36,410 nucleotides of DNA from Burkholderiales bacterium (GCA_003241965.1 QBMB01000013.1:7094-43503), one strand, 5' to 3'; shown: positions 24,731 to 33,425, numbered from the stretch's first letter. Notes: a model not told the origin generated them from the letters alone. Numbers and translations: made by a program.

Positions 24731-25636
24731 TCACAGGTAATGATCGATCAGCAGCGCAGCAAACAGCAGCGACAGGTGGATCAACGAGAAGCGGAAGGTT
24801 TTGCGCGCGAGCGCGTCGGAGTAGTTGCGCCAGAGCGCCCACGCATAACCACAGAAGCCGATGCTCAACGCGATGGCGCTGGCCAGGTAAAACCAGCCGC
24901 TCATGCGCATCATGAACGGCATGAGGCAGGCGGCAAACAGCACGAAGGTGTAGAGCAGGATCTGCAGCCGCGTGAACTCCGAGCCATGCGTGACGGGCAG
25001 CATCGGCAGGCCGGACTTGCGGTAGTCCTCCACGCGGTACAGGGCCAGGGCCCAGAAGTGCGGCGGCGTCCACAGGAAGATGATCAGGAACAGGATCAGC
25101 GCCTCGGGCGAGACCACACCGGTCATGGCGGTCCAGCCCAGCACCGGCGGCATGGCGCCCGATGCGCCACCGATCACGATGTTCTGCGGTGTGAGCGGCT
25201 TGAGGATCACGGTGTAGACCACCGCGTAACCCACGAAGGTGGCGAAGGTCAGCCACATGGTCAGCGGGTTGACGGCGAAATACAGTACCGACGAGCCCGC
25301 TGCGCACAACAGGGCCGAGAACGAGAGCGTCTTGCCGTTGCTGAGCTGCCCCTTGGCGGTGGGGCGCCAGGCGGTGCGCTTCATCTTGGCGTCGATGTGT
25401 TGCTCGACCACACAGTTGAACGCAGCGGCAGCACCGGCCACCAGCCAGATGCCGAAGCAGGCAATGGCCGCCAGCTGCACCTGCGCCCAGGTGGGCACAC
25501 CGGGCACCGACAACACCATGCCGATGAACGCGCAGAACACGATGAGCTGGATCACGCGCGGCTTGGTCAGCGCGTGGTATTGGCGCCAGACCGAGGGCAA
25601 GGTCACAGCCACGGATGGGGACGAAGCGGCACTCAT
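24731..25636 (-). CDS. ctaB: Protoheme IX farnesyltransferase
   Basis: A 301-residue UbiA-type membrane prenyltransferase that adds a farnesyl group to heme B to make heme O, the first step to heme A. About seven to nine hydrophobic helices are visible. The prenyl-diphosphate site is the segment [20 protein letters not shown], in which the first Asp of the common NxxxD is Glu. [21 protein letters not shown] and [10 protein letters not shown] are other conserved blocks. The ATG at 25636 overlaps the ctaA stop (ATGA). Its product is used by the heme A synthase encoded upstream. COX10/CyoE are equivalent names. Confidence 0.96.
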   Translation of the reverse strand: MSAASSPSVAVTLPSVWRQYHALTKPRVIQLIVFCAFIGMVLSVPGVPTWAQVQLAAIACFGIWLVAGAAAAFNCVVEQHIDAKMKRTAWRPTAKGQLSNGKTLSFSALLCAAGSSVLYFAVNPLTMWLTFATFVGYAVVYTVILKPLTPQNIVIGGASGAMPPVLGWTAMTGVVSPEALILFLIIFLWTPPHFWALALYRVEDYRKSGLPMLPVTHGSEFTRLQILLYTFVLFAACLMPFMMRMSGWFYLASAIALSIGFCGYAWALWRNYSDALARKTFRFSLIHLSLLFAALLIDHYL

Positions 25637-26799
25637 GGCATCGATCGTGACATGTTCAAAGAAGAGGCGCTGGGTGTTTCGACCCGCCGCGACGAGGCAC
25701 TGCGCGTGCCACTGAGGGCGCCGGTGAAGACGATCACCAGCGCTGCGGCGCCCGCCGTGTGGCCCACCGCGGCCAGCAGCGGCCAGTCGAGCACCACGTT
25801 GGTCAGGCCGCTGGCGAACTGCCAGAGCGCCAGCAGCAGCAGCGCGCGCGCGGTGCCACCCATGCCCGGCACGCGCCACAGGCGCCAGCCGAGCCAGACC
25901 ATGGCGGCGAGCACCACGAAGGCCATGAGCCGGTGCACATAGTGAATGGCGGTGAGTGCGGGAAAGGCGATTGCTTCACCAGCGCTGTTCATGCCCAGAT
26001 GCCGCCACAGCGTGAACCCTTCGCGGAAATCCATGCTCGGCCACCAGCTGCCCTGGCAGGTGGGGAACTCGCTGCAGGCCAGCACGGCGTAGTTGGTGCT
26101 GACCCAACCGCCCAGGGCGATCTGCAGCCACAACAGCAAGGCGACCGTCACCAGCGCGGTGCGCAAGCGCCCCGCCAGTTCGACCGGTCCGCGGTGTCCG
26201 GGCGTGGCGAGTTGATAGGCCACCGCCTGCGCACGCAGCAGCGCCAACAGCCCCAGCCCGCCCAGCAGGTGCAGGGTGACGATGGCGGGAAACAGCTTCA
26301 TGGTGACGGTGAGCGCACCAAAGGCGCCTTGCAGGCAGACCCAGACCAGCGTCACCAGCGGCCACACAAACGACACCGACAGGCGCCTGCGCTCGATCCA
26401 GCTGACCAGCGCCAGCACCAGGATCAGCACGCCCACGGAGGTGGCGAGATACCGGTGGATCATCTCGATCCAGGCCTTGGAGAAGGTGACCGGCCCGGTG
26501 GGCATGGCGTTCTGGGCGGCGGCAATGGCCGAGCTGGCCCCAACCGGGCTCACGCTGCCGTAGCAGCCTGGCCAATCGGGGCAGCCCAGGCCTGAATCGG
26601 TCAGGCGCGTGAAGGCGCCGAAGAGCACCAGATCGAAGGTGAGGAACAGCGTGACCAGCGTGAGCACGCGCAGGCGTTGCGCGGGCGGTGCGTGGCGGTT
26701 GCGCACCCACACCCAGGCCAGCGGGCCGAGCGCAATCACCACACCCAGCAGCATGATGCGGGCGATGGGGGCGAGGTCGTACAGGGGCTGGGCGTCCAT
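25633..26799 (-). CDS. ctaA: Heme A synthase (COX15/CtaA)
   Basis: A 388-residue polytopic membrane enzyme converting heme O to heme A. Conserved histidines appear in [31 protein letters not shown] and [10 protein letters not shown]. Two periplasmic cysteine pairs are present (CPDWPGC and CSEFPTC). The pattern of eight helices and the [16 protein letters not shown] block fit the proteobacterial COX15 type. It starts 1 bp after the upstream Sco-like gene stop and overlaps ctaB, so the assembly genes are transcribed together. The C-terminal ~25 residues are Ser/Arg-rich and not conserved. Confidence 0.96.
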   Translation of the reverse strand: MDAQPLYDLAPIARIMLLGVVIALGPLAWVWVRNRHAPPAQRLRVLTLVTLFLTFDLVLFGAFTRLTDSGLGCPDWPGCYGSVSPVGASSAIAAAQNAMPTGPVTFSKAWIEMIHRYLATSVGVLILVLALVSWIERRRLSVSFVWPLVTLVWVCLQGAFGALTVTMKLFPAIVTLHLLGGLGLLALLRAQAVAYQLATPGHRGPVELAGRLRTALVTVALLLWLQIALGGWVSTNYAVLACSEFPTCQGSWWPSMDFREGFTLWRHLGMNSAGEAIAFPALTAIHYVHRLMAFVVLAAMVWLGWRLWRVPGMGGTARALLLLALWQFASGLTNVVLDWPLLAAVGHTAGAAALVIVFTGALSGTRSASSRRVETPSASSLNMSRSMP

Positions 26800-26800
26800 G

Positions 26801-27478
26801 TCAGTTCCCCCTTCCCTCTTTGTCCCAGAAGGCGGAAGCGCGCAGCAGGCGATCCAGGTCGCTCTTGGCCCGCTTGGGGTCGATGTTGGCGGGGAAACGC
26901 ATCATCCAGTTGCCCAGCGGATCCACCACATAGAGGTGGTCCTCGATCTTCTGACCAGCCGCCGGCTGCAGCCACGCAGACAGCGCCTGCGCGTCGATCT
27001 GAAGCACCTGGGCAGCGGCCGTGGCATTTTTCAGGGGCTCGGCCAGCGGTGTGTCACCGGTGCGCAGCCAGACCCAGTCCAGGCGATCCTTGTCGCGGCC
27101 GAGCGTTTCACGCAGCTGGCGCTGGACCAGCAGGTGCTCCTGGCAGGCGGCGTTGCAGGCGCTGTCTGCCACGCTGATCAGCAGCCATTGGTCTTTGAGT
27201 GCGTTCAGAGGCACCGTCTGGCCCTTGGCATTGACCACCGTGACGGCGGGCAGCGGGCGCTGCGGGTCGATCAGTTCGCCGTAGTTGCGCCGGCCTTCGG
27301 GGCGGATCACGTAGTACGTGAGGTAGGACGCCACCACCGGCGCCACACACACCAATGCCAGGCCCAGCAGCTTCCAGCGACCCGCACGGGACTGCACCAC
27401 GGCACCCGCACCACCCTGGTCGAGCGGAGGCAGGCTGTGCACGGTGAGGGTCAGGGGTTCATCGGGCGTCTGTGCCAT
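26801..27478 (-). CDS. Sco-like thioredoxin-fold oxidase assembly protein (second in operon)
   Basis: A 225-residue protein anchored by one helix at about 36-58 with the rest periplasmic. It is usually annotated only as a hypothetical transmembrane protein of cytochrome oxidase clusters. It carries Cys108-NAA-Cys112 (CxxxC spacing as in Sco) and His181 in EDHLYVVDPLG, aligned by pattern with the Sco segment DHSAGSYVYDTQG. I infer a thioredoxin fold with possible copper or thiol redox activity in CuA assembly. The ATG at 27478 overlaps the SURF1 gene end by 20 bp; a longer frame runs further into SURF1 without support. Confidence 0.8.
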   Translation of the reverse strand: MAQTPDEPLTLTVHSLPPLDQGGAGAVVQSRAGRWKLLGLALVCVAPVVASYLTYYVIRPEGRRNYGELIDPQRPLPAVTVVNAKGQTVPLNALKDQWLLISVADSACNAACQEHLLVQRQLRETLGRDKDRLDWVWLRTGDTPLAEPLKNATAAAQVLQIDAQALSAWLQPAAGQKIEDHLYVVDPLGNWMMRFPANIDPKRAKSDLDRLLRASAFWDKEGRGN

Positions 27479-28199
27479 GGGAGATGCGCTTTCGGCGGGG
27501 GGAAATGAATTGAAACCAGAGATAGAGCACGCCCGCGAGGGCACACAGGCCGAACCACTGGAATGCATAGCCGTGGTGCTTGTCGACACCCACCGCTGCG
27601 CGCGGCCATTCGCGCAACAGTCCTTCAAGGGATGCGCCGGTTTGTTGCACGGACACGCTCAGCAGGTCGAGTCCAGTTTCTCGGGCAAAGGCGCCAAGCT
27701 CGATATTTTGCCGGATCGCACCCGTGCCCGCGTCGCCCAGCTGGTATAGCTTGCCCGGCGGCGGGGCCAAACGGCCCTCCACCTGCACCTCACCCGCGGG
27801 GGTGTCGATGGTCGGCACGCGGCTGCGGTCAGTGAAATCGCGCGGCACCCAGCCGCGCTGCACCAGCACCACCCGCTGACTGTCCGTCAGCCTCAGCGGT
27901 GTGACCAGAAAGAAGCCGTTGCGGGTGGCCATCTGCCGGTTGTCGAGAAACACAGACGCATCCTTCACCCACTGCCCGCGGAGCTGTACCGGGCGGTGCA
28001 AGCCCGCCAGCGGATCGCTCGCCTGCAGGAGATCAACGGTATGCCAGGCGGGCAGATCGGCCCGTTGGTTGATCTGCTCCTGCAAGTCGAGTTTCTGGCG
28101 GGCGCGATCCAGTTGCCAGAAGCCCAGCGAAGCCGTGACCGCCATGGTGAAGACGGTGGCCACGGTGACGATGGCGAAGCGCGTGCGCGCAGACATCAT
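27459..28199 (-). CDS. SURF1-family cytochrome oxidase assembly protein
   Basis: A 246-residue membrane protein with one helix near each end (about 10-28 and 212-232) and a periplasmic middle. SURF1 proteins help insert heme A into subunit I. Characteristic blocks are SLGFWQLDRARQK at the N-terminus, VLVQRGWVPRD in the middle and HHGYAFQWFGLCALAGVLYLWF at the C-terminus. Two consecutive ATGs (28197-28199 and 28194-28196) are possible starts. It is the first gene of the assembly segment and is divergent from the DUF2909 gene, so a promoter should lie in 28200-28271. Confidence 0.93.
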   Translation of the reverse strand: MMSARTRFAIVTVATVFTMAVTASLGFWQLDRARQKLDLQEQINQRADLPAWHTVDLLQASDPLAGLHRPVQLRGQWVKDASVFLDNRQMATRNGFFLVTPLRLTDSQRVVLVQRGWVPRDFTDRSRVPTIDTPAGEVQVEGRLAPPPGKLYQLGDAGTGAIRQNIELGAFARETGLDLLSVSVQQTGASLEGLLREWPRAAVGVDKHHGYAFQWFGLCALAGVLYLWFQFISPRRKRISHGTDAR

Positions 28200-28258
28200 G
28201 GCCCTGCTCCCGACGCTGGACCGATGCCCACCAAGGCGCTGTGTGGATCGGCTGCACC

Positions 28259-28264
28259 GATAAT
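28259..28264 (+). promoter_or_regulatory. -10 element close to the DUF2909 start
   Basis: GATAAT ends 7 nt before the ATG at 28272. Initiation at the normal distance would begin at or next to the A of the ATG, implying a leaderless or nearly leaderless mRNA. No Shine-Dalgarno is present, consistent with this. Confidence 0.5.
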
Positions 28265-28271
28265 GCGATCC

Positions 28272-28514
28272 ATGAAATATCTGGTCATCGTGGCGTTCAT
28301 GGCCATCATTGGAAGTTTGGGGGCAGCCCTGGTGTTCATGATGCGCGGCGGCCAGTCGGACGAAGCCGACGGGCAGAACAGCCCTCCCCGCAAGAACCAC
28401 ATGGCCAGGGCACTGGCGTTTCGGGTCGGCTTTTCCATCCTGCTGTTTGTGGTGGTGCTCATCAGCTACCTGATGGGTTGGATCCAGCCCACCGGTCTTC
28501 CACTGAACCGCTGA
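28272..28514 (+). CDS. Twin transmembrane protein, DUF2909 family
   Basis: An 80-residue membrane protein with two hydrophobic helices (about 3-24 and 50-70) joined by a polar loop rich in Gln, Ser, Asp and Lys. It fits the DUF2909 twin-helix family found in cytochrome oxidase clusters of beta- and gammaproteobacteria. It is the only plus-strand gene within the cluster. The frame extends upstream across SURF1, but the ATG at 28272 begins the first helix. Its role is unknown; association with oxidase assembly rests on location. Confidence 0.85.
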   Translation: MKYLVIVAFMAIIGSLGAALVFMMRGGQSDEADGQNSPPRKNHMARALAFRVGFSILLFVVVLISYLMGWIQPTGLPLNR

Positions 28515-28534
28515 TTCAGGCGATTCGTGGTGCC

Positions 28535-28566
28535 AAGAAAAAAGCGCCCGATGGCGCTTTTTTCTT
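28535..28566. terminator. Bidirectional terminator between DUF2909 and ctaE
   Basis: AGCGCC (28543-28548) and GGCGCT (28553-28558) form a stem around CGAT, flanked by AAGAAAAAA on one side and TTTTTTCTT on the other. It can end transcription from DUF2909 (plus) and from ctaE (minus). Confidence 0.9.
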
Positions 28567-28602
28567 GAGCCACCAGGGGTTGCGGAGCACCCCGGGCGCC
28601 GC

Positions 28603-29484
28603 TCACAGCCAATAGACCAGGATGTAGAGGCCGAGCCACACCACGTCCACGAAGTGCCAGTACCAGGCCGCGCCCTCGAAGCCGAAGTGGCGCTCTTTGG
28701 TGAAGTGGCCCTTTTGCAGGCGCAGGGTGATGAACAGCAGCATCAACATGCCCACGAACACGTGGAAGCCGTGAAAGCCGGTGAGCATGAAGAAGGTGGA
28801 GCCGAAGATGCCCGAGGACAGCTTGAGGTTGAGGTCGGCGTAGGCGTGTGCGTACTCGTAACCCTGCACGAACAGGAACACGATGCCCAGCACCACGGTC
28901 ATCCACATGAACGCGATGGTCCTGCCGCGGTTGCCCACTTGCAGCGCGTGGTGGGCAATGGTCAGGGTGACGCCCGAGGTCAACAGCAGCGCGGTGTTGA
29001 TCGTGGGCAGCCAGAACGGGCCCATGGTCTGGAAGGGCTCGACGATGCCGCCGGGCGATGCGGTGGCGCCGGCCTGCATGCTGGGCCACACGGCCGAAAA
29101 GTCGGGCCAGATCAGCGAGTTCTCAAGGTTCCCCAGCGCGGGCACCGAGTGCACACGGGCCCACCAGAGCGCGGTGAAGAAGGCACCGAAGAACATCACT
29201 TCGGAGAAGATGAACCAGCTCATGCTCCAGCGGAACGAGAGGTCGATCTTGCGCCCGTACATGCCGCTTTCACTCTCGCCGACCGCTTCGCGGAACCACT
29301 GGAACAGCACGGTCAACCAGAAGACCATGCCGAAGGCCAGCGAATAAGCACCCCAGCCGTGGCCGTTGACCCACTGCCCGGCGCCCAGGATGACGAAGAA
29401 CAGGCCGATCGCCGCCATCACCGGGTGCCGTGAAGGGCCGGGAACGTAGTAGTAGGGCGTTGTGCCGTGGGATGCTGCTGACAT
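28603..29484 (-). CDS. ctaE: Cytochrome c oxidase subunit III
   Basis: A 293-residue inner membrane subunit of the heme-copper oxidase with about seven helices. It stabilises subunit I and contributes to proton uptake. Conserved blocks include FSEVMFFGAFFTALWW, WLPTINTALLLTSGVTLT and the C-terminal GFHGFHVFVGMLMLL and WYWHFVDVVWLGLYILVYWL. The ATG at 29484 follows a GGAGTGAG ribosome binding site; a GTG two codons earlier is less likely. It is followed by the bidirectional terminator, which ends the first part of the oxidase cluster. Confidence 0.97.
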   Translation of the reverse strand: MSAASHGTTPYYYVPGPSRHPVMAAIGLFFVILGAGQWVNGHGWGAYSLAFGMVFWLTVLFQWFREAVGESESGMYGRKIDLSFRWSMSWFIFSEVMFFGAFFTALWWARVHSVPALGNLENSLIWPDFSAVWPSMQAGATASPGGIVEPFQTMGPFWLPTINTALLLTSGVTLTIAHHALQVGNRGRTIAFMWMTVVLGIVFLFVQGYEYAHAYADLNLKLSSGIFGSTFFMLTGFHGFHVFVGMLMLLFITLRLQKGHFTKERHFGFEGAAWYWHFVDVVWLGLYILVYWL

Positions 29485-29542
29485 GCTCACTCCAGTTATC
29501 GCTTGTTTGAATATGAAAAATTGTTCGGGTCAGTGGCTGGTT

Positions 29543-29749
29543 TCAGCCGGCAACCCAGTTCACCAACAGGATCAGGGCCAGAACGAACAGGAACGCCATG
29601 CCCAAACCCACCGCAATCAGGTGCAGCGGGTTGAGCTTGGCGATGTCGCTCTGGTAGTCGGTGTTGCGGCGCACACCCAGGAAACCCCACAGCACGGCCT
29701 TCATCGTCCCGATGAACGAGCCCTTGCGCTTGTGCAGCGGCTCGGTCAT
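29543..29749 (-). CDS. DUF2970 family small membrane protein
   Basis: A 68-residue protein with a basic N-terminus (HKRKGSFIGTMKAVLWGFLGVRR) and one membrane helix at about 42-66, matching DUF2970. Its start overlaps the ctaG stop by 4 bp. From memory, the family occurs between ctaG and ctaE in betaproteobacterial oxidase clusters. The function is unknown; a small structural or assembly role is inferred. A short hairpin (GGCTG/CAGCC, 29535-29548) overlaps its stop codon. Confidence 0.9.
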   Translation of the reverse strand: MTEPLHKRKGSFIGTMKAVLWGFLGVRRNTDYQSDIAKLNPLHLIAVGLGMAFLFVLALILLVNWVAG

Positions 29750-30360
29750 ACAGCACCCACAGGCTTCACTGCCACGGGAGGCTGAATCTGATAGGCCACA
29801 TCGGCCGGCGCCGCCGGCACCTTGCCACCGACCTCAAAGAAGGTGTAGGACAAGGTGATCGTCGTCACGTCCTTGGGCAGGCGTGGGTCGATCACGAATG
29901 CGACGGGCCATTCCTTCTTCTCGCCGGCCTGCAGGGTGTACTGCGTGAAGCAGAAGCACTCGAGCTTGTTGAAGTGGGCCATGGCCTGCTTGGGCGCATA
30001 GCTCGGAATGGCCTGAGCCGCCATGGTGCGGTTCTGGATATTCTGAAATTCGTACATCACCGTGGTCAGCTCGCCCGGATGCACCTGCAGCGAACGCACG
30101 GCCGGCTTGAAATGCCACGGACCGCGGCTGTTCACGTCGAACTCCACCGTGATGGTTCGGGTGGTGTCCACCTGCGTGTTGGCTGCTGCCTTGGACGTGG
30201 CCCCAGGGATCTGGCGATCGGACAGCGACAGGATGTTGATGCCGGTGGCTTCGCAGATCGCGTTGTAGATCGGCACCAGCGCGTAGCCGAAGGCGAACAT
30301 GCCCAGCGTGATCACGCCGAGCTTGCCCACCATCTTGAAGTTTTCGCTGCGCAGTGCCAC
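29746..30360 (-). CDS. ctaG: Cytochrome c oxidase copper assembly protein CtaG (COX11)
   Basis: A 204-residue protein with one N-terminal helix (about 12-32) and a periplasmic immunoglobulin-like domain. It delivers copper to the CuB site of subunit I. The copper motif is Cys135-Phe-Cys137 (KLECFCFTQ). FDVNSRGPWHFKP and YTFFEVGGK are other conserved blocks. The gene follows the 40-residue assembly protein by 33 bp, with a CAGGAAAC ribosome binding site, and overlaps DUF2970. Confidence 0.96.
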   Translation of the reverse strand: MALRSENFKMVGKLGVITLGMFAFGYALVPIYNAICEATGINILSLSDRQIPGATSKAAANTQVDTTRTITVEFDVNSRGPWHFKPAVRSLQVHPGELTTVMYEFQNIQNRTMAAQAIPSYAPKQAMAHFNKLECFCFTQYTLQAGEKKEWPVAFVIDPRLPKDVTTITLSYTFFEVGGKVPAAPADVAYQIQPPVAVKPVGAV

Positions 30361-30393
30361 GGTCTGTTTCCTGTGTTGGGTGGTGCCCGGGCG

Positions 30394-30516
30394 TCAGCCG
30401 CCCAGGAACACCATCTTGCCGACAAAGCCGATGAAGAACACCAGCGCCACCGACGCGAGGATCAAACCCAGGCGCTGGTTGTGCTTTTTCTGCTCGGGTG
30501 TCATGTTGCGGGCCAT
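30394..30516 (-). CDS. Cytochrome oxidase small assembly protein (40 residues)
   Basis: A 40-residue protein with a polar, basic start (MARNMTPEQKKHNQRLG) and one hydrophobic helix (about 17-36), ending GKMVFLGG. Genes of this size between ctaD and ctaG are annotated in betaproteobacteria as cytochrome oxidase small assembly proteins. It begins 7 bp after the ctaD stop with no clear Shine-Dalgarno, so it probably relies on translational coupling. It is easily missed by gene finders because of its length. An inner-membrane location is inferred; its role is not established. Confidence 0.85.
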   Translation of the reverse strand: MARNMTPEQKKHNQRLGLILASVALVFFIGFVGKMVFLGG

Positions 30517-30523
30517 GGTCTGA

Positions 30524-32143
30524 TCAGCCGATCACTTTGGTGGCGGTCACATCGAGCTTGGGCGGGTTCTCGAAGGTGTGGAACGGCGCCGGTGATGGCA
30601 CTTCCCACTCCAGGCCTTCGGCACCTTCCCACGGCTTTTGCGAAGCCTTTTCACCCTTGCCGCGCATGGCCGGCACGATCACAGCCAGAAAGAAGTAGAC
30701 CTGCGCAATGCCGAAGCCGAACGCGCCCACCGAGGCGATGGCATTGAAGTCGGCGAACTGCATGGGGTAGTCGGCATAACGGCGGGGCATGCCGGCCAGA
30801 CCCAGGAAGTGCATCGGGAAGAAGGTGATGTTGAAGGAGATCATCGACCACCAGAAGTGGATCTTGCCGCGCGTCTCGCTATACATCACGCCGGTCCACT
30901 TGGGCAACCAGTAGTAGATACCGGCGAACATGGCGAACAGCGAACCGGCCACCAGCACGTAGTGGAAGTGGGCCACCACGTAGTAGGTGTCCTGCATCTG
31001 GATGTCGATCGGCGCCACCGACAGGATCAGACCGGTGAAACCGCCAATGGTGAACACGAAGATGAAGCCCACGGCCCACAGCATCGGGGTCTCGAAGCTC
31101 ATCGAGCCCTTCCACATGGTGGCGATCCAGTTGAAGATCTTCACGCCCGTGGGCACGGCGATCAACATGGTGGAGTACATGAAGAACAGCTGGCCCGTCA
31201 CCGGCATACCGGTGGTGAACATGTGGTGCGCCCACACGACGAAGGACAGGATGGCGATGGAGCCGGTGGCGTACACCATGGAGGCGTAGCCAAACAGTTT
31301 CTTGCGCGAGAACGCGGGCACGACCTGGCTCACGATGCCGAAGGCCGGCAGGATCATGATGTAAACCTCGGGGTGGCCGAAGAACCAGAAGATGTGCTGG
31401 TACATCACTGGGTCGCCGCCGCCGGCGGGGTTGAAGAAGCTGGTGCCGAAATGGCGGTCGGTCAGCGTCATGGTGATGGCACCAGCCAACACAGGCATCA
31501 CGGCGATCAACAGGTAAGCAGTGATGAGCCACGTCCAGCAGAACATGGGCATCTTCATCAGCGTCATGCCGGGAGCGCGCATGTTCAGGATGGTCACGAT
31601 GATGTTGATCGAGCCCATGATGGAAGACGCGCCCAGGATGTGCAGGGCAAAAATGCCGGCGTCCATTGAGGGGCCCATCTGCAGGGTCAGCGGCGCATAC
31701 AACGTCCAGCCGGCGGCCGGGGCACCACCGGGCATGAAGAACGACGAAACCAGCATCAGCGCGGCAGGAATCATCAGCCAGAAGCTGAAGTTGTTCATGC
31801 GGGCGAAGGCCATGTCGGAGGCGCCGATCTGCAGCGGGATCATCCAGTTCGCGAAGCCCACGAAGGCCGGCATGATGGCGCCGAACACCATGATCAGACC
31901 GTGCATGGTGGTCAGCTGGTTGAACAGGCCGGGGTTCACCAGTTGCAGGCCGGGCTGGAACAGCTCGGCTCGGATCAGCAGGGCCAGCACGCCACCCACC
32001 ATGAGCATGGTGAAGGCGAACAGCAGGTACAGCGTACCGATGTCCTTGTGGTTGGTGGCGTAGACCCAGCGGCGCCAGCCCGTGGGGGCGTGGTGGTCGT
32101 GGTCATGGCCGTGGGCATCGTGGTGGTCGAGAACAGCACTCAT
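30524..32143 (-). CDS. ctaD: Cytochrome c oxidase subunit I
   Basis: A 539-residue catalytic subunit with 12 helices. Low-spin heme a ligands are His81 (TTMHGLIMVF) and His394, the high-spin heme a3 ligand is His392 (AHFHYVL), and CuB is bound by His257, His306 and His307 (GHPEVY, WAHHMF), with Tyr261 available for the His-Tyr cross-link. This is an A-type oxidase. The first 19 residues are unusually His/Asp-rich (DHHDAHGHDHDHH), a possible metal-binding tail facing the cytoplasm. An AAGGA ribosome binding site precedes the ATG. It lies 39 bp downstream of ctaC. Confidence 0.98.
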   Translation of the reverse strand: MSAVLDHHDAHGHDHDHHAPTGWRRWVYATNHKDIGTLYLLFAFTMLMVGGVLALLIRAELFQPGLQLVNPGLFNQLTTMHGLIMVFGAIMPAFVGFANWMIPLQIGASDMAFARMNNFSFWLMIPAALMLVSSFFMPGGAPAAGWTLYAPLTLQMGPSMDAGIFALHILGASSIMGSINIIVTILNMRAPGMTLMKMPMFCWTWLITAYLLIAVMPVLAGAITMTLTDRHFGTSFFNPAGGGDPVMYQHIFWFFGHPEVYIMILPAFGIVSQVVPAFSRKKLFGYASMVYATGSIAILSFVVWAHHMFTTGMPVTGQLFFMYSTMLIAVPTGVKIFNWIATMWKGSMSFETPMLWAVGFIFVFTIGGFTGLILSVAPIDIQMQDTYYVVAHFHYVLVAGSLFAMFAGIYYWLPKWTGVMYSETRGKIHFWWSMISFNITFFPMHFLGLAGMPRRYADYPMQFADFNAIASVGAFGFGIAQVYFFLAVIVPAMRGKGEKASQKPWEGAEGLEWEVPSPAPFHTFENPPKLDVTATKVIG

Positions 32144-32182
32144 GGTCGATTTCCTTGGAAGCTCAATGTTTTTTGGCTGCGA

Positions 32183-33388
32183 TCACTTGCGGGCGGCTTG
32201 CACTTCGGCCGGCTGCACGATCTGCTGGGTCTGGTTCGACCAGTTGTTCTTGGCGTAGGTCATCACGGCGGCCAGTTCGGTGTCGCTGAGCTGCTTCCAG
32301 GCGGGCATGGTGCCGTTGTTCTGGCCGTTGAGCAGCACATTGATCATCTTGTTCTTGTCGGCGTCCAACACGACGGCGGCGCCGTCCAGCGGCTTGATCG
32401 GGCCAGCACCCTTGCCGTTGGCCTGGTGGCAGGCCACGCAGTTGGCGGCGTACACCGTCTCACCGCGCTTGACCATGTCGGTCAGGGTCCAGACCTTGCT
32501 CGGATCGTCGGCCGCAGCGGCCATGGCCTTCTGCTTCTCACCCACCCAGGCGCTGTAGGCCTCGGCCGACACCACTTTCACGTGGATGGGCATGTAGGCG
32601 TGTTCCTTGCCGCACAGCTCGGCGCACTGGCCATAAAAGTCGCCGGTCTTTTCGGCGCGGAACCAGGTGTCGCGCACGAAGCCCGGAATCGCGTCTTGCT
32701 TGACACCGAAGGCCGGCACCATCCACGCATGGATCACGTCGTTGGCGGTGGTGATGATGCGCACCTTCTTGCCGACCGGCACCACCAGCGGGTTGTCCAC
32801 CTTGAGCAGGTAGTCGTCGGTGGGTTCGGGCTTGCCGCTGTTGGACATCATGCGGTGGTTGTTGTCCAGGGTGGAGAGGAAACCGATGCCCTCGCCTTCG
32901 CCTTTGATGTAGTCGTAACCCCACTTCCACTGCATGCCCGTGGCCTTGATGGTCAGGTCGCTGTTGGTGGTGTCCTTCTGCGCCACCAGCACCTTGGTGG
33001 CGGGCAGTGCCATGCCGATGACGATGAGCAGGGGAACGATGGTCCAGCCCAGTTCGACCCAGATCGGCTCGGCCAGCACCTGCGATTTGTGGCCGACCGA
33101 CTTGCGGTGCTTGAGGATGGAATAGAACATCACGCCGAAGACGATCAGGAAGATGACGGCGCACAAGGCCATCATGAACCAGTGCAGCCAGTGCTGCTCT
33201 TCGGCAATGCGGGTGACGGGTGGTGCAAAGTTGAGCTGGTTGACGGCGGGGCCGCCCGGCAGGTCGTTGACCTTTTGTGCCGCGACCGTGGTCCAGGCAC
33301 CCAGACCGAGCATCAGCGTGGTGGCGCCAGCGCAGAGCTTGGCCCAGGGGTTGCGCAGGGAATGCACTGTTTTCTTCGTCGTACTCAC
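32183..33388 (-). CDS. ctaC: Cytochrome c oxidase subunit II fused to cytochrome c (caa3 type)
   Basis: A 401-residue subunit that accepts electrons from cytochrome c. A signal peptide (about 1-37) is followed by two helices (about 68-92 and 112-134) and a cupredoxin domain. CuA ligands are His220, Cys255, Glu257, Cys259, His263 and Met266 (CAELCGKEHAYM). A C-terminal class I cytochrome c domain (about 300-385) has a CVACH heme site (Cys317, Cys320, His321) and a Met ligand in GTMPAWKQL. The start codon is GTG at 33388, with GAGG 8 nt upstream. It is the first gene of the oxidase operon, below an FNR-like box. Confidence 0.97.
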   Translation of the reverse strand: MSTTKKTVHSLRNPWAKLCAGATTLMLGLGAWTTVAAQKVNDLPGGPAVNQLNFAPPVTRIAEEQHWLHWFMMALCAVIFLIVFGVMFYSILKHRKSVGHKSQVLAEPIWVELGWTIVPLLIVIGMALPATKVLVAQKDTTNSDLTIKATGMQWKWGYDYIKGEGEGIGFLSTLDNNHRMMSNSGKPEPTDDYLLKVDNPLVVPVGKKVRIITTANDVIHAWMVPAFGVKQDAIPGFVRDTWFRAEKTGDFYGQCAELCGKEHAYMPIHVKVVSAEAYSAWVGEKQKAMAAAADDPSKVWTLTDMVKRGETVYAANCVACHQANGKGAGPIKPLDGAAVVLDADKNKMINVLLNGQNNGTMPAWKQLSDTELAAVMTYAKNNWSNQTQQIVQPAEVQAARK

Positions 33389-33411
33389 TTTTAGCGCCTC
33401 AAATATAAGTA

Positions 33412-33425
33412 TTGATTTATATCAA
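33412..33425. promoter_or_regulatory. FNR/ANR-type box upstream of ctaC
   Basis: TTGAT-TTAT-ATCAA is a perfect match to the FNR-family consensus TTGAT-N4-ATCAA. It ends 24 bp before the ctaC GTG. A possible -10 (TAATCT on the minus strand, 33429-33434) would put transcription start inside the box, which would fit repression at low oxygen. The promoter assignment itself is weak. Confidence 0.7.
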
